Assembly: GCA_965219035.1 (NCBI GenBank)
Contig: CBDCMR010000003.1
Coordinates: 1,488,001 to 1,552,000 of the forward strand
Source of the DNA: CBDCKN01 sp965219035
Lineage (GTDB): Bacteria; Gemmatimonadota; Gemmatimonadetes; Longimicrobiales; Gaopeijiaceae
DNA: 64,000 nt
Direction of reading: 5' to 3'
Position 1 is the first letter of the stretch. Each line of letters starts with the position of its first letter. The notes beneath the pieces are model-generated. The model did no database searches. It was not told where the DNA came from and saw only the letters and a list, made by a program, of their open reading frames with translations. The position numbers and the translations under genes are program-made. Of this stretch, positions 1 to 9,674 are shown piece by piece.

Positions 1-542
1 TGGAGGACGGTCTCCACGAGATCGACCTCGTCGCGTCGCAGGAGCGTCGAGAGGAGCGGGTCCGCGAACCACCCCAGGGTGCTGAAGGCGGCCGTGGGAC
101 GCAGGTAGGTGTCGAAGCCGTCGTCTTCCAGCTCCTGCTGGTCCCGGAGGGCGTCGCCTTCGTCGAAGTATCCCTTGTATGGGACCCGGCCCACCACCGG
201 GAACCACCACGTCTTGGAGGCGAAGCGGTCCCTCGTTGCCGCCGAGAGGACCAGGGCCAGCGTGTCCTTGTCCAGCTGGGTGAACGACGTGTACGAGTCA
301 CCCACCTTCAGCCCCAGAACCTCGATGGCGTACTGCCGGGCCTCCACCACGAATGTCAGCTTCGCCTTGGTCCTCTCGTCGGTCTCGGGATCCAGGATCA
401 CCTCGTGGAGCGGCTGCCGGGCCCGGAGGATCTTCGCCTCGGCGATGCCCGCCTTGATGACGTACATAGGCGAGCACGCCGAGACGATGAAGGCCACGAC
501 CCCGAGGCCCACCAAAAAGCGGGTCCACGACCAGCGAGGCAT
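1..542 (-). CDS. predicted aminopeptidase (COG4324-like lipoprotein), 3' end outside window
   Basis: About 180 N-terminal residues are visible; the gene runs off the left edge. The start ATG at 542 has a GGAGGA-type ribosome site about 9 bases upstream. Residues 1-23 form a signal peptide ending in the lipobox VSAC, so Cys23 is probably lipidated. The stretch with KGYFDEGDAL, then YLRPTAAFSTLGWFADPLLST, resembles the COG4324/PF10023 predicted aminopeptidase family (family recognition from memory). The zinc site expected further downstream is not in the window. It lies 37 bases behind the SPFH gene on the same strand, so the two are probably co-transcribed. Confidence 0.75.
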   Translation of the reverse strand, partial: MPRWSWTRFLVGLGVVAFIVSACSPMYVIKAGIAEAKILRARQPLHEVILDPETDERTKAKLTFVVEARQYAIEVLGLKVGDSYTSFTQLDKDTLALVLSAATRDRFASKTWWFPVVGRVPYKGYFDEGDALRDQQELEDDGFDTYLRPTAAFSTLGWFADPLLSTLLRRDEVDLVETVL

Positions 543-579
543 CGCTGCTACCGTCCTCCGTCTGAATCGGGGCGCACCG

Positions 580-1470
580 CTACCGGCCTCCGCCCACGTT
601 GCGCATCAGGGGGATGCTGCCCTCGGTGGGCACGTATACCACCGACCCCGCGGGCAGGCCACCGAGCTGCTCGATGTAGTAGAACATCAGGTATTCGGGC
701 GTGAGACCCTCGGAGATGATCTTCTGCGCCTCGGCGATCCCCTTGGCCTCCTCGATCTGCTGCTGCGCGCGCTCCTGGATGATCTCCGTCTGGAATCTCT
801 CGGCTGCCACGTTCTGCTCACGCTGAAGCTTCTCATCGATGGCCTGGCGCACGGCCGTCGGAGCCTGCACGTCCCTGAGGAAGACCTCCACGACCTCGAT
901 GCGGTCGCCGGCCTTCGCCTGGATGGCCAGCTTCATGTCGGTGGCGACCTCGCGACGATCGGGGGAGAAGATCTGGTTGATGGACTTGGTGGCCACCGCG
1001 TCGCGGACGCCGTTGCGGATGGCGTTCAGGACGATGCTCCTCTTGATCTGGAGCTCCGAGCCGATTCGGTCGAACAGGTCGGGGGCCCTGACCGGATCGA
1101 TCCTGAAGAGGAGCGATACCTCCATGGCCACGTTCATCTGCTCGCTCGTCTGGGCCTCGATCTGCTCCACGCCTGAGCTCTCGGGATAGCTCTGCTCCCG
1201 GACGGACATCTTCTCTACCGTAGCCAGCGGGTTGATGACGTGAACTCCCTGCTCCAGCGGCGTGCGATCGACCTGCCCCAGAAAGTGCTTCACGCCTACC
1301 TCTCCGACGCCGATGACGACCACGGCGTTAAGGCCGGCGGCGGCGATGCCACCCAACATCAGGCCGTAGCCGAGGAGCTTCGACTTGCCCCTGTCCCCCA
1401 GGGACGGTCCTACTACGAGCACGGCCGCACCCGCGACGATGATGAGTATGGCTAGCATCATGGATGCCAT
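580..1470 (-). CDS. SPFH/Band 7 (prohibitin-like) membrane protein
   Basis: A 296-residue protein. The ATG at 1470 is preceded by AGGAGG with six-base spacing, which decides the start over in-frame upstream codons. Two N-terminal hydrophobic segments (about residues 3-22 and 28-48) anchor it in the membrane. They are followed by an SPFH core (VGVKHFLGQVDRTPLEQGVH) and an Ala/Glu/Gln-rich coiled coil (about 205-260, EQNVAAERFQTEIIQERAQQ), as in prohibitin/HflK-type scaffolds. Such proteins form oligomeric membrane scaffolds. No protease partner is adjacent, but a predicted lipoprotein aminopeptidase follows 37 bases downstream. Confidence 0.85.
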   Translation of the reverse strand: MASMMLAILIIVAGAAVLVVGPSLGDRGKSKLLGYGLMLGGIAAAGLNAVVVIGVGEVGVKHFLGQVDRTPLEQGVHVINPLATVEKMSVREQSYPESSGVEQIEAQTSEQMNVAMEVSLLFRIDPVRAPDLFDRIGSELQIKRSIVLNAIRNGVRDAVATKSINQIFSPDRREVATDMKLAIQAKAGDRIEVVEVFLRDVQAPTAVRQAIDEKLQREQNVAAERFQTEIIQERAQQQIEEAKGIAEAQKIISEGLTPEYLMFYYIEQLGGLPAGSVVYVPTEGSIPLMRNVGGGR

Positions 1471-1666
1471 GAGAATCCTCCTATGGACAAAGGGTTGGCG
1501 CTCTCGGTAACAGGTGGGCTGTTTCTCTTGCCCTCTCCAGAGGTACGAGCGGCCGCACCCCACTTCTTCAACAGGTCTCTAAGGCGCGACGGTGACTGAT
1601 AATGTACGCCTGCCATCCTCTGGGAGTAGCCTTGTTAAGGGATGACGTCTGACCCATCGTCCGCGC

Positions 1667-2971
1667 ATGCCACTGGCTCAGCTGCTCTATCGAACCCTGC
1701 TTCGGGGCTTCAGGGTCGCGTCTCCGGCGATGATGTGGGGGTCGTCCAAGCTCTCCCGCGGGCTCCGTGGGCGGCGTCGCGCGCACCGAACCCTCATCGA
1801 GTGGGGCGATTCGACACGAGACCCGGCCCGGCCGGTAGTTTGGCTCCACGCCTCGTCCGTGGGTGAGGCCCTCCAGGCCAGGGCCGTCCTGGAGGCCCTC
1901 AGGGAGCTAACCCCCGACCTCCAGGCCGTGTTCACGTTCTTCTCGCCCTCGGCCGAAGCTCTGGCCGGGCGCTTCCCGGCCGACGTCTCGGCGTACCTCC
2001 CCTGGGATCTGCCCGAGGTCATGGGCAAGGTCCTGGATGTCGTGCGTCCCTCGCTCGTCCTGTTCACCCAGAAGGAGGTATGGCCCTCGCTCGCGGGGGG
2101 GGCTACGGCCAGAGGCATTCCCTCGGTCCTGGTCGCCGCGACGTTGCCGAAGGACGCCGGACGGCTGAGCCGGTGGGGGAGGGTGCTGCTGGGCCCGGCG
2201 TTTCGTCGCCTCGACTGCGTAGCGGCTATCTCAGCGGCCGACGGTGAGCGCTTCCAGCTGCTCCAGGTCCCTCGCGATCGCATCGTCGTGACCGGAGATC
2301 CGGGGGTCGACTCCGCCTGTGGCCGGGTGGCTGCCGCGGACCCGGAAGCCTCGCACCTCACGCTCTTCCAGGATCGGTCGGGACCGGTCCTCGTGGCTGG
2401 GTCCACCTGGGGCTCCGACGAGGACGTTCTGATCCCCGCTCTGGCCCGCATCCGTCGTGGTAGGCCCGATCTCCGAATCATCCTGGCACCCCACGAGCCG
2501 AGGGGGTGGGACTTCGAGGGCCTTCGTACGCGCTTGTCCGCGGAAGGGTGGTCGCCGACGCTTCTGAAGGAGGCCGAAGATCGGGGTCGACTGGACGGCG
2601 CCGACGCCGTGCTGGTGGAGCGGGTAGGGGTTCTGGCCGAGCTCTACACCGTGGCGTCCATGGCCTATGTGGGCGGAGCCTTCCACGGCCATGGCCTCCA
2701 CTCCGTCCTCGAGCCGGCCGCTGCCGGCGCGCCCGTGCTCTTCGGGCCGCGGCACCAGAACTCCCTTGCGGCGTCACATCTGCTTGCATGCGGGGGAGCC
2801 AGGACGGTGTCCGACGTCGATGCCCTCGTCGCCGCCCTCGAAGAGTGGCTGGAGGACCCCGAGAAACTTCAGAGGGACGGCCGGCGGGCCTTGGACTATA
2901 TTGAGGAGCATCGGGGGGCGGCCAGCCGAACGGCGGATCTGCTCGCCGAACGCTTCCCGGAGCAACCGTGA
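1667..2971 (+). CDS. waaA: 3-deoxy-D-manno-octulosonic acid (Kdo) transferase
   Basis: A 434-residue GT-B glycosyltransferase that adds Kdo from CMP-Kdo to lipid A precursor at the inner membrane. Visible family motifs are HASSVGE (61-67, with the catalytic-type Glu67), KEVWPS (136-141), AGSTW (244-248) and the C-terminal GGAFHGHG...LEPAAAGAPVLFGP (336-361). Length matches WaaA/KdtA. The hydrophobic N-terminus fits membrane association. Its TGA overlaps the GTG start of the next gene (GTGA), so translation is probably coupled. Presence of this gene argues for an LPS-bearing outer membrane. Confidence 0.9.
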   Translation: MPLAQLLYRTLLRGFRVASPAMMWGSSKLSRGLRGRRRAHRTLIEWGDSTRDPARPVVWLHASSVGEALQARAVLEALRELTPDLQAVFTFFSPSAEALAGRFPADVSAYLPWDLPEVMGKVLDVVRPSLVLFTQKEVWPSLAGGATARGIPSVLVAATLPKDAGRLSRWGRVLLGPAFRRLDCVAAISAADGERFQLLQVPRDRIVVTGDPGVDSACGRVAAADPEASHLTLFQDRSGPVLVAGSTWGSDEDVLIPALARIRRGRPDLRIILAPHEPRGWDFEGLRTRLSAEGWSPTLLKEAEDRGRLDGADAVLVERVGVLAELYTVASMAYVGGAFHGHGLHSVLEPAAAGAPVLFGPRHQNSLAASHLLACGGARTVSDVDALVAALEEWLEDPEKLQRDGRRALDYIEEHRGAASRTADLLAERFPEQP

Positions 2972-4734
2972 CGAGGAGCTCCTCGCTGAGGACACGCCGC
3001 ATCTTGCCAACGAATCACCTGCTGCCCCTCATGGCGGTGATGGCCCTCCTCATGATCTCCTGTGTCGGCGAGTCCCCACGCGCTTCGGACGGTGAGGGGC
3101 GCACGGCCGATCCTCCCGTCGCTACGGAGGCGCGGGAGCCTGACACACGGGGATCCGATGCAATTGGATCCGACGCACAGGCCTCCGACGCACTGGGGTC
3201 CGCCATCTCCGAATCCGAGGTTCCACTGCCTCCCGGATCCTGGTTGGACGTGGAGCCGGGCGTGGTGGCCACCGAGGGTGGCTCGGGTGGCGCTCCCCGC
3301 GCGCAGGGAGACGATGCGAGCGGCGGTGGTTCGGGCGAGGCTAGCGAAGCTAGCTCCGGTGACGGCGAGAGCCCCGCGGAGGCCGCCGGCGATCCGGGCT
3401 CGAGGGGTGGGCCGGACTCGACGGACGGGCCCGACTCGACGGACGGGCCGGACGAGCCGGATGCGACGGACGAGCCGGATGCGACCGACGAGCCCCAGGA
3501 AGCCCAGACGTTCCCGGCCCCCACGGCGACCACCGGCGGGGGGAGCCCTGTCGCCCGGCTGGTCCTCCCGGAGGAGCCGCTGCGCTTCACCAGGCCGGAG
3601 GCCGTACGCGGCATCTACCTGAACGGGTGGGCCGCCGGATCCCCGCTCCGCTCCCAGAACCTCCTCGATCTCGCGAAGCGGACCGAGCTCAACACCTTCG
3701 TCATAGACCTCAAGGATGCGACGGGCTACGTGAGCCACCCGACCCAAGTGATGTTCGCCCGGGAGGTCGGCGCCGATCAGGAGATCCGCATTCGAGATCT
3801 GGTCGGGCTTCTCGAGCGGCTCCATGAGGCCGACATCTACCCCATCGCCCGGATCGTCATCGTCAAGGACGCCCTCCTCATCGGCGCTCGCCCGGATCTG
3901 GCTGTACAGGACACGGCCGGCGGCGTCTGGGTGGACGACAAGGGCCTGATCTGGGCCAATCTCTACAACCGCGCAGTTTGGGACTACCACGTGGCCTTGG
4001 CCAAGGAAGCCGCCGCTGTAGGCTTCCCGGAGATCCAATGGGATTACCTGCGCTTCCCCGACGCGCCCGAGGAAGAGCTGAACCGGGCCTGGTATCCGGG
4101 GCGGGGCGCGCGAACGCGAACCATGACGGTCCTGGAATTCCTGGAGTACGCCCGTCAGGAGCTGGCGGAGTGGGCCGTGAACCTGACCGCCGACGTCTTC
4201 GGCGTGACCACCTCCGCCCACACCGATGTAGGCATCGGCCAGCTCTGGGAGGACTTCATCGGGGCGGTCGACATCGCCCTCCCCATGGTGTACCCGTCCC
4301 ACTACTGGGTCGGCAGCTTCGACATCGAAGATCCCAACGGTCACCCGTACGAGGTGGTGCTCGAGGCCCTCAGGGACGGGATCAAGCGCTCCGCCGAGAT
4401 CGAGGGCGCGGGGGCGACCCGCCCCTGGCTCCAGGACTTCACCTTGGGATCGCCCACCTACGGAGCACCGGAGGTCCGAGCCCAGATCCAGGCTACTTAC
4501 GACGCGGGCATCGATGAGTGGCTCCTGTGGAATCCCTCGAGCCGGTACAGCGAAGCGGCCCTCGCTCCTGCGGGTGGCTACCCCGAGGGCACCGAGCCCA
4601 CCATCAGAGTTGGGGGCAAGATCGTCCCGGTCTCGGAGCGTGCCGCCGCCATGGAGGCGGAGCGGACAATCCGTGCTGCCGCGGACAGTGTGGCGAACGT
4701 CATGGCCGAAGATACGGTGGGGATCCGGCGCTGA
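2968..4734 (+). CDS. putative glycoside hydrolase-like lipoprotein (DUF4015 type)
   Basis: A 588-residue secreted lipoprotein. The GTG start at 2968 overlaps the waaA stop. A basic N-region is followed by hydrophobic LMAVMALLMISC, giving a lipobox Cys near residue 32. Residues about 40-190 are a low-complexity Ser/Asp/Gly/Glu/Pro linker containing DSTDGP and DEPDAT repeats. The C-terminal part starts VRGIYLNGWAAGSP and contains FVIDLKDATGYV, YPIARIVIVKD and EIQWDYLRFPD, the pattern of the TIM-barrel-like DUF4015 family (PF13200). Substrate is unknown. The 3' end overlaps the convergent ABC exporter gene by 35 bases. Confidence 0.8.
   Translation: MTRSSSLRTRRILPTNHLLPLMAVMALLMISCVGESPRASDGEGRTADPPVATEAREPDTRGSDAIGSDAQASDALGSAISESEVPLPPGSWLDVEPGVVATEGGSGGAPRAQGDDASGGGSGEASEASSGDGESPAEAAGDPGSRGGPDSTDGPDSTDGPDEPDATDEPDATDEPQEAQTFPAPTATTGGGSPVARLVLPEEPLRFTRPEAVRGIYLNGWAAGSPLRSQNLLDLAKRTELNTFVIDLKDATGYVSHPTQVMFAREVGADQEIRIRDLVGLLERLHEADIYPIARIVIVKDALLIGARPDLAVQDTAGGVWVDDKGLIWANLYNRAVWDYHVALAKEAAAVGFPEIQWDYLRFPDAPEEELNRAWYPGRGARTRTMTVLEFLEYARQELAEWAVNLTADVFGVTTSAHTDVGIGQLWEDFIGAVDIALPMVYPSHYWVGSFDIEDPNGHPYEVVLEALRDGIKRSAEIEGAGATRPWLQDFTLGSPTYGAPEVRAQIQATYDAGIDEWLLWNPSSRYSEAALAPAGGYPEGTEPTIRVGGKIVPVSERAAAMEAERTIRAAADSVANVMAEDTVGIRR
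3412..3495 (+). repeat. in-frame tandem low-complexity repeat (DSTDGP / DEPDAT codons)
   Basis: Direct repeats of 15-18 bases (gactcgacggacgggcc and gacgagccggatgcgac) encode DSTDGP twice and DEPDAT twice inside the linker of the lipoprotein. Copy number is likely to vary between strains because the units are nearly identical at DNA level. Confidence 0.8.
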
Positions 4735-6540
4735 CCTCGGGCAGGCTCCTGGCGAACTGTAGCTCGTGGAGCCGGGCGTAGAGGCCCTCCCTCTCGAGCA
4801 GCTCCTCGTGGCTGCCCTCCTCACAGAGCTCCCCGTGATGGAGCACGATGATGCGGTCGGCTCCCTGAACGGTGGAGAGTCGGTGGGCGATCACCACCGA
4901 TGTCCGTCCCGCCATGAGCTCGTTGGTGGCCCGCTCGATCTGGGCCTCGATCTCCGAGTCCACCGAGCTGGTGGCCTCGTCGAGGACCAGAACCTGTGGA
5001 TCAAAAGCCAGGGCACGGGCGAAGGATACGAGCTGGCGCTCGCCCACTGAGAGCGTCGAGCCCCTCTCTCCCAGCTCCTGGTCGTATCCGTTGGGCAGGC
5101 GCGCGATGAAGGGCGCGGCGCCGATACGCTCGGCGGCCGCCCGAATACGCTCCTCCGAGACGTCGCTCGCTCCGAGGCAGATGTTGTAGGACACGTCCTG
5201 GCTGAAGAGGAAGATGTCCTGGAGGACGAAGCCGATATGGGCCCGCAGCTCCTCCAGCCCGATCTCCTCGATGGGCACCCCATCCAGGCGAATCCGGCCT
5301 CTCTGCGGCTCATAGAAGCGCATGAGGAGATTGATGAGCGTTGTCTTGCCCGCTCCCGTGTGGCCCACGATGGCGAGGCGCTCCCCGGGCTTGGCCTGGA
5401 AGCTGACCCCCTCGAGGACCCAGTCCCACTCGTCGTCCTCGTCTTTGCCATAGGCGAACCAGACGTCCTCGAAGTCGATCCGGCCCTGGACGGGTGTGGG
5501 GAGCGGGGTCGGCACCGCCGGATCGGCGATCTCGATCTCGCGGTCCAGCAACTTGAAGATCCGTTCTGACGAGGCCATGGCCCCCTGGAGCAGGTTGTAC
5601 TTCTCCGAGAGGTCCTGGATGGGACGGAAGAAGCGACGGGCGTACTGCAGAAAAGCCGCCAGCACGCCCACCGTCACGGTCCCCTGAAGGATCGACCCTC
5701 CGCCCCGCCAGATGATCAGGGCCAGGGCGATGGCCGTGAAGAGCTCGATGACGGGGAAGAAGAGGGCGTAGTACGTTATGGAGCGCAGGTGCGCGTCCAG
5801 GTAGTCCTGATTGATCTCGGCGTGCCTACGGGCGTCGGCCTCTTCGCGGTTGAAGAGCCTCACGACGGCGATCCCGGTGAAGCGCTCGTGCAGGTACGAG
5901 TTGAGGAGGGCCAGCCGCAACCGGATGTCGCGGTAGGCGGCACGGATCTTGGCTCGGAAGAGGAAGGCGGTCAAAGCGACGAAAGGCAGGACGCTGAAGG
6001 TCACCAGGGCGAGCTTCCAGTCCATGTAGAGCATGGCGATCAGGATGAACCCCAGCGTAAAAACGTCTCCGACACTGCCACCACGCCCGAGCTGAAGAGC
6101 TCGTTCAGCGTCTCGACGTCACTGGTGATGCGGGTCATGAGGCGGCCCACCGGATTCCGGTCGTAGAAGCGCAGGTCCAGGTGCTGGAGCTTGGCGAAGA
6201 TCTCCGTCCGGAGGTCGTACATGACCCGCTGGCCGAGCCAAGTGGTGAGGACCGTCTGCCCGTACATGAGGGAGACGCCGCCGATGATGGCGGCCACGTA
6301 CGCTCCTGCCAGCTTGGCTAACAGCGGGGCGTCGCCGTTGGGGATGGCTTCGTCCAAGGCGATCCGGGTAAGCCACGGACCCACCACCTGCAGGAGCGAC
6401 GCGACCATCAGAACTGCAACGGCCAGGACGACGTACCACCGGTAGAGCCTCAGGTACTCCAGGAGCCGCTTCATCAGGCGGGCGTCGTACGCCTTCCCCA
6501 GCGCCTCCTCTTCCTGGTAGGGTCCCTGCGGTCCCTGCAC
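4700..6540 (-). pseudogene. MsbA/YheH-type ABC exporter (TMD-NBD), interrupted by one-base frameshift
   Basis: The gene starts at GTG 6540 with AGGAGGGAGGA upstream. Residues 1-155 hold the first half of the exporter membrane domain (LRTEIFAKLQHLDLRFYDRNPVGRLMTRITSDVETLNELFSS by motif). The frame then breaks near 6073. Restoring one base, so that GTGTCGGAGAC becomes GTGGTCGGAGAC, yields V-V-G-D-V-F-T-L-G-F-I and joins the rest of the TMD and a complete NBD: GHTGAGKTTL (Walker A), LSVGERQ signature, VLVLDEATSS (Walker B) and IAHRLSTV (H-loop). All NBD motifs are intact, so this is either a recent mutation or a base-calling error. The NBD-side reading frame occupies 4700-6034 and the N-terminal frame 6040-6540. 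Confidence 0.85.
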
Positions 6541-6632
6541 TCGTCCTCCCTCCTGGCCGTGGTGGGGGGCGGGGGTGAGGGGTTCGGCCTACCCGGTGTC
6601 GAGAGGCGAGTTCCACGGTTCGGCCGACTCCG

Positions 6633-6800
6633 TTAGTGTCCCGTTGCCGAAGTGTCTCGGCCAGTCGAGGGCACGGTGCATCCGTGGGCTCGGCGTTGGG
6701 ATTCCTTGCCGTAGCTTTCGCTACGCCGCGTCGTCCCGCCTTGATCCCACGGCGCCCCGACCCTCTTTGTGGCTCGCGAACTTCGGCAACGGAACACTAG
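6633..6800 (+). mobile_element. MITE-like inverted-repeat element, copy A
   Basis: The left end reads TTAGTGTCCCGTTGCCGAAG and the reverse complement of the right end reads CTAGTGTTCCGTTGCCGAAG, an inverted repeat of about 20 bases flanked by TA (6634-6635 and 6798-6799). Inside, the left end continues GTGTCTCGGCCAGTCGAGGG and the right end (reverse complement) TTCGCGAGCCACAAAGAGGG; these two end types recur in the other copies. No ORF is inside. It fills most of the 268-base divergent region between the ABC exporter and uvrA, ending 8 bases before the uvrA ATG. Confidence 0.75.
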
Positions 6801-6808
6801 AATCACCC

Positions 6809-9649
6809 ATGGACGATTGGATTCGCATCCGGGGGGCGCGTCAGCATAACCTCAAGAACCTGGACATCGATCTTCCGCGGCGTGCCCTCACCGTCATCAC
6901 GGGGCCCTCGGGGTCGGGCAAGTCCTCTCTGGCCCTCGACACCCTCTTCGCCGAGGGGCAGCGACGCTACGTGGAGTCCCTCTCGACGTACGCCAAGCAA
7001 TTCCTGGACAGGATGGAGAAGCCCGACGTCGACTCCATCGAGGGCATCTCGCCCGCCGTGGCCATCGAGCAGAAGAACCCCACCAAGTCGAGCCGGTCCA
7101 CGGTGGGGACGGCCACGGAGGTGTACGACTACTTGAGGCTCCTGTGGGCGCGGGTCGGCCGAACCTACTGCCCCGAGTGCGGCGAGCAGGTCCGTCCCGA
7201 CACGGTGACCAGCGCGGTGGACGGCGTCCTCGAGCTCCCCGAGGGCTCCAAGATCCAGGTGACCTTCCCCCTCAAGCTCAGCGGTCGGGTCAATCACGCC
7301 CTGGTGGTGGACAACCTCCGGGCCCTGGGCTTCATGCGGCTTCTCGCGGACGGGCAGCTGGTGGACCTGAGCACCCCTGATGCAGGGGATCCCGACGATC
7401 TCGGCATCGACGTCACTCAGGTAGCCCACCCGCTGGTCGTGGTGGACCGGCTCACCGCCGGGCAGGAGGAGCGCGATCGCCTTGCGGACTCCCTGGCAAC
7501 TTGCTTCGCCGAGGGCGAGGGTGAGGCCGTAGTGCTCATGCACGACCCGTCGGACGGGGGCGTGATGGGCCGTCTGGTGTTCACCGAGCACTTCCGCTGC
7601 GCCAATCACCCGGAGATCGAGTTCTCCGACCCGACGCCGAAGCTCTTCTCCTTCAACAACCCTTACGGATCCTGTCCAACCTGCACGGGCTTCGGCGCCA
7701 CGCTGGACTACGACGTCGATCTCATCGTGCCCAACCTCCAGCGCTCCATCGACGAAGGGGCAGTGGATCCCTGGACCAAGCCACGGTATCACAAGGAGCG
7801 CGAGCAACTCCGCTCGTATACGCTGTCGCGAGGGGTGTCCCTCTACAGCCCGTGGAAGGAACTCCCCGAGGACTTCAGGGAGGAGGTGCTCTACGGGGCC
7901 GAGGACTTCAAGGGCGTGATCCCCTTTCTCATCTCCCGGGAGCGGAAGCGCTACAAGCAATACATCCGCGTGTTCCTCCGCCAGTACCAGAGCCCACAGA
8001 CGTGCCGCTCGTGCCAGGGCGCCCGCATCCAGCCCAAGGCGCTCCACATCAAGATTGCCGGGCGCTCCATCGCCGACGTGAGCCGGCTCCCCATGGAGGA
8101 CCTCCAGGCGTGGGTCCTCGGCCTGGAGCTCACCGCCATGGAAACCCAGATCGCTGAGACGATCCTCCGGGAGCTCAGGGCCCGGCTGGCGTTCCTGGTG
8201 GATGTGGGCCTCGGATACGTCTCTCTTGATCGGCAGATGAGGACTCTGTCCGGGGGTGAGGCCCAGCGCATCAACCTCGCCAACTCACTGGGGTCGCGAC
8301 TCGTTGACACCCTATACGTGCTGGACGAGCCCACGGTGGGTCTGCACCCCAAGGACACCACGGCGCTTCTCCTGCTCCTGGGCCAGCTGCGGGACGCCGG
8401 AAACTCCGTTCTCGTGGTGGAGCACGATCCCATGGCCATCCGGGATGCGGACCACATCCTTGAGTTGGGGCCGGCGGCCGGGGAGAAGGGCGGCAACGTC
8501 GTCTTCGAGGGCACGCCCCAGGAGCTGGCCCGAGCCGAGAGCGCCACGGGGCTCTACATCTCCGGCCGTGCCGAGATTCCGGTGCCGGAGTCGCGGCGTC
8601 CGGTGGACGGGGCGCGGCTCACGCTCCGTGGCGGGCGCCTGCACAATCTCCAGGGGGTCGATGTGGAGATTCCTCTGGAGGCCATGACCGTGGTCACCGG
8701 CGTCTCAGGCTCGGGCAAGTCCACCCTCGTGCACGACGTCCTGCACCGGGCCCTCGAGCGGGAGCTCAAGGGGGGTGAGACGAGTGCCAAGGAGCATCTG
8801 GGCCAGTACGTCGGGGAGTTCGCGTCGTTGGAGGGTGTGAGCTTCCTGGACGACGTGGTGCTCGTGGACCATTCACCCATCGGCCGCACGCCCCGCTCCA
8901 ATCCGGTGACCTACATCAAGGCGTGGGACGAGATCCGGAGGATCTTCGCTTCCCAGCCTCTTGCTCGTGACCGGCGCTACAACGCCGGCCACTTCTCGTT
9001 CAATGTGGCGGGGGGCCGGTGTGAGGAGTGCAAGGGTGCGGGGCGATTGGAGATCGAGATGATCTTCATGGCCGACGTCTACGTGCTGTGCGACGTGTGC
9101 CACGGGACCCGCTACAAGAGCGAGATGCTCGACGTCCGGTTCAAGGGACGGAACGTGGCCGAGGTTCTGGAGCTGACCGTGGATGAGGCCATCCGGTTCT
9201 TCATCCGCCAGGACACGCTGGGCCAGATGCTCTGGCATCTCCAGCAGGTGGGCCTGGGGTACCTGCGGCTCGGGCAGCCGGCACCGACCCTGTCCGGTGG
9301 AGAGGCGCAGCGCCTCAAGATCGCACGGGAGCTCGCCGGCGTGGCCGGCCGAAAAGGGCGGAAGCTCTACATCCTGGACGAGCCCACGGTGGGGCTTTCC
9401 GGAGAAGACGTGCGAAAGCTCCTCGGGGTGTTGAACCGCCTGGTCGACGCCGGGAACGCGGTGGTGGTCATCGAGCACAACCTCGAGGTGGTGAAGACGG
9501 CGGACTGGGTCATCGATCTGGGACCGGGGGCCGGGATCCAGGGTGGGCAGATCGTGGCTATGGGGCGTCCCGAGAACCTGGCCTTCGTGCCGGAGAGCGC
9601 CACGGGTCAGTACCTGGCGGAGGTGCTCCCGGGAGCGAAGGTCGGCTAG
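6809..9649 (+). CDS. uvrA: UvrABC system protein A (or UvrA paralogue)
   Basis: A 946-residue ATPase that recognises damaged DNA and loads UvrB in nucleotide excision repair. The ATG at 6809 is chosen because GARQHNLKNLDIDLPR, the usual UvrA N-terminus, follows at once. Visible motifs are Walker A GPSGSGKSS (32-40), a zinc module starting CPECG (121), CPTCTGFG, the first signature LSGGEAQRINLA, the second Walker A GVSGSGKSTL, CEECKGAGRLEIEM, CDVCHGTRY and the second LSGGEAQRLKIA. The segment IEQKNPTKSSRSTVGTATE differs from the classical enterobacterial form, so a UvrA2-type paralogue is possible. Its TAG stop is formed at the boundary of a repeat-element end (copy D). Confidence 0.92.
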   Translation: MDDWIRIRGARQHNLKNLDIDLPRRALTVITGPSGSGKSSLALDTLFAEGQRRYVESLSTYAKQFLDRMEKPDVDSIEGISPAVAIEQKNPTKSSRSTVGTATEVYDYLRLLWARVGRTYCPECGEQVRPDTVTSAVDGVLELPEGSKIQVTFPLKLSGRVNHALVVDNLRALGFMRLLADGQLVDLSTPDAGDPDDLGIDVTQVAHPLVVVDRLTAGQEERDRLADSLATCFAEGEGEAVVLMHDPSDGGVMGRLVFTEHFRCANHPEIEFSDPTPKLFSFNNPYGSCPTCTGFGATLDYDVDLIVPNLQRSIDEGAVDPWTKPRYHKEREQLRSYTLSRGVSLYSPWKELPEDFREEVLYGAEDFKGVIPFLISRERKRYKQYIRVFLRQYQSPQTCRSCQGARIQPKALHIKIAGRSIADVSRLPMEDLQAWVLGLELTAMETQIAETILRELRARLAFLVDVGLGYVSLDRQMRTLSGGEAQRINLANSLGSRLVDTLYVLDEPTVGLHPKDTTALLLLLGQLRDAGNSVLVVEHDPMAIRDADHILELGPAAGEKGGNVVFEGTPQELARAESATGLYISGRAEIPVPESRRPVDGARLTLRGGRLHNLQGVDVEIPLEAMTVVTGVSGSGKSTLVHDVLHRALERELKGGETSAKEHLGQYVGEFASLEGVSFLDDVVLVDHSPIGRTPRSNPVTYIKAWDEIRRIFASQPLARDRRYNAGHFSFNVAGGRCEECKGAGRLEIEMIFMADVYVLCDVCHGTRYKSEMLDVRFKGRNVAEVLELTVDEAIRFFIRQDTLGQMLWHLQQVGLGYLRLGQPAPTLSGGEAQRLKIARELAGVAGRKGRKLYILDEPTVGLSGEDVRKLLGVLNRLVDAGNAVVVIEHNLEVVKTADWVIDLGPGAGIQGGQIVAMGRPENLAFVPESATGQYLAEVLPGAKVG

Positions 9650-9674
9650 TGTCCTGCTTCCAAAGTGTCTCGGC
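9647..9674 (+). repeat. single left-type end of the MITE-like family, copy D
   Basis: TAGTGTCCTGCTTCCAAAGT followed by GTCTCGGC matches the left-type end of copies A and C. No matching right end is seen within the next few hundred bases. The TA plus first G is the uvrA stop codon, and the next GTG is the only plausible start of the downstream M16 peptidase gene. Confidence 0.55.

Noticed and set aside
2896..4824. Long minus-strand open frame (about 640 codons) opposite the glycoside-hydrolase-like gene
   Set aside because: A GC-rich antisense shadow; composition is Arg/Gly-rich without domains, while the plus strand has a lipobox and DUF4015 motifs.
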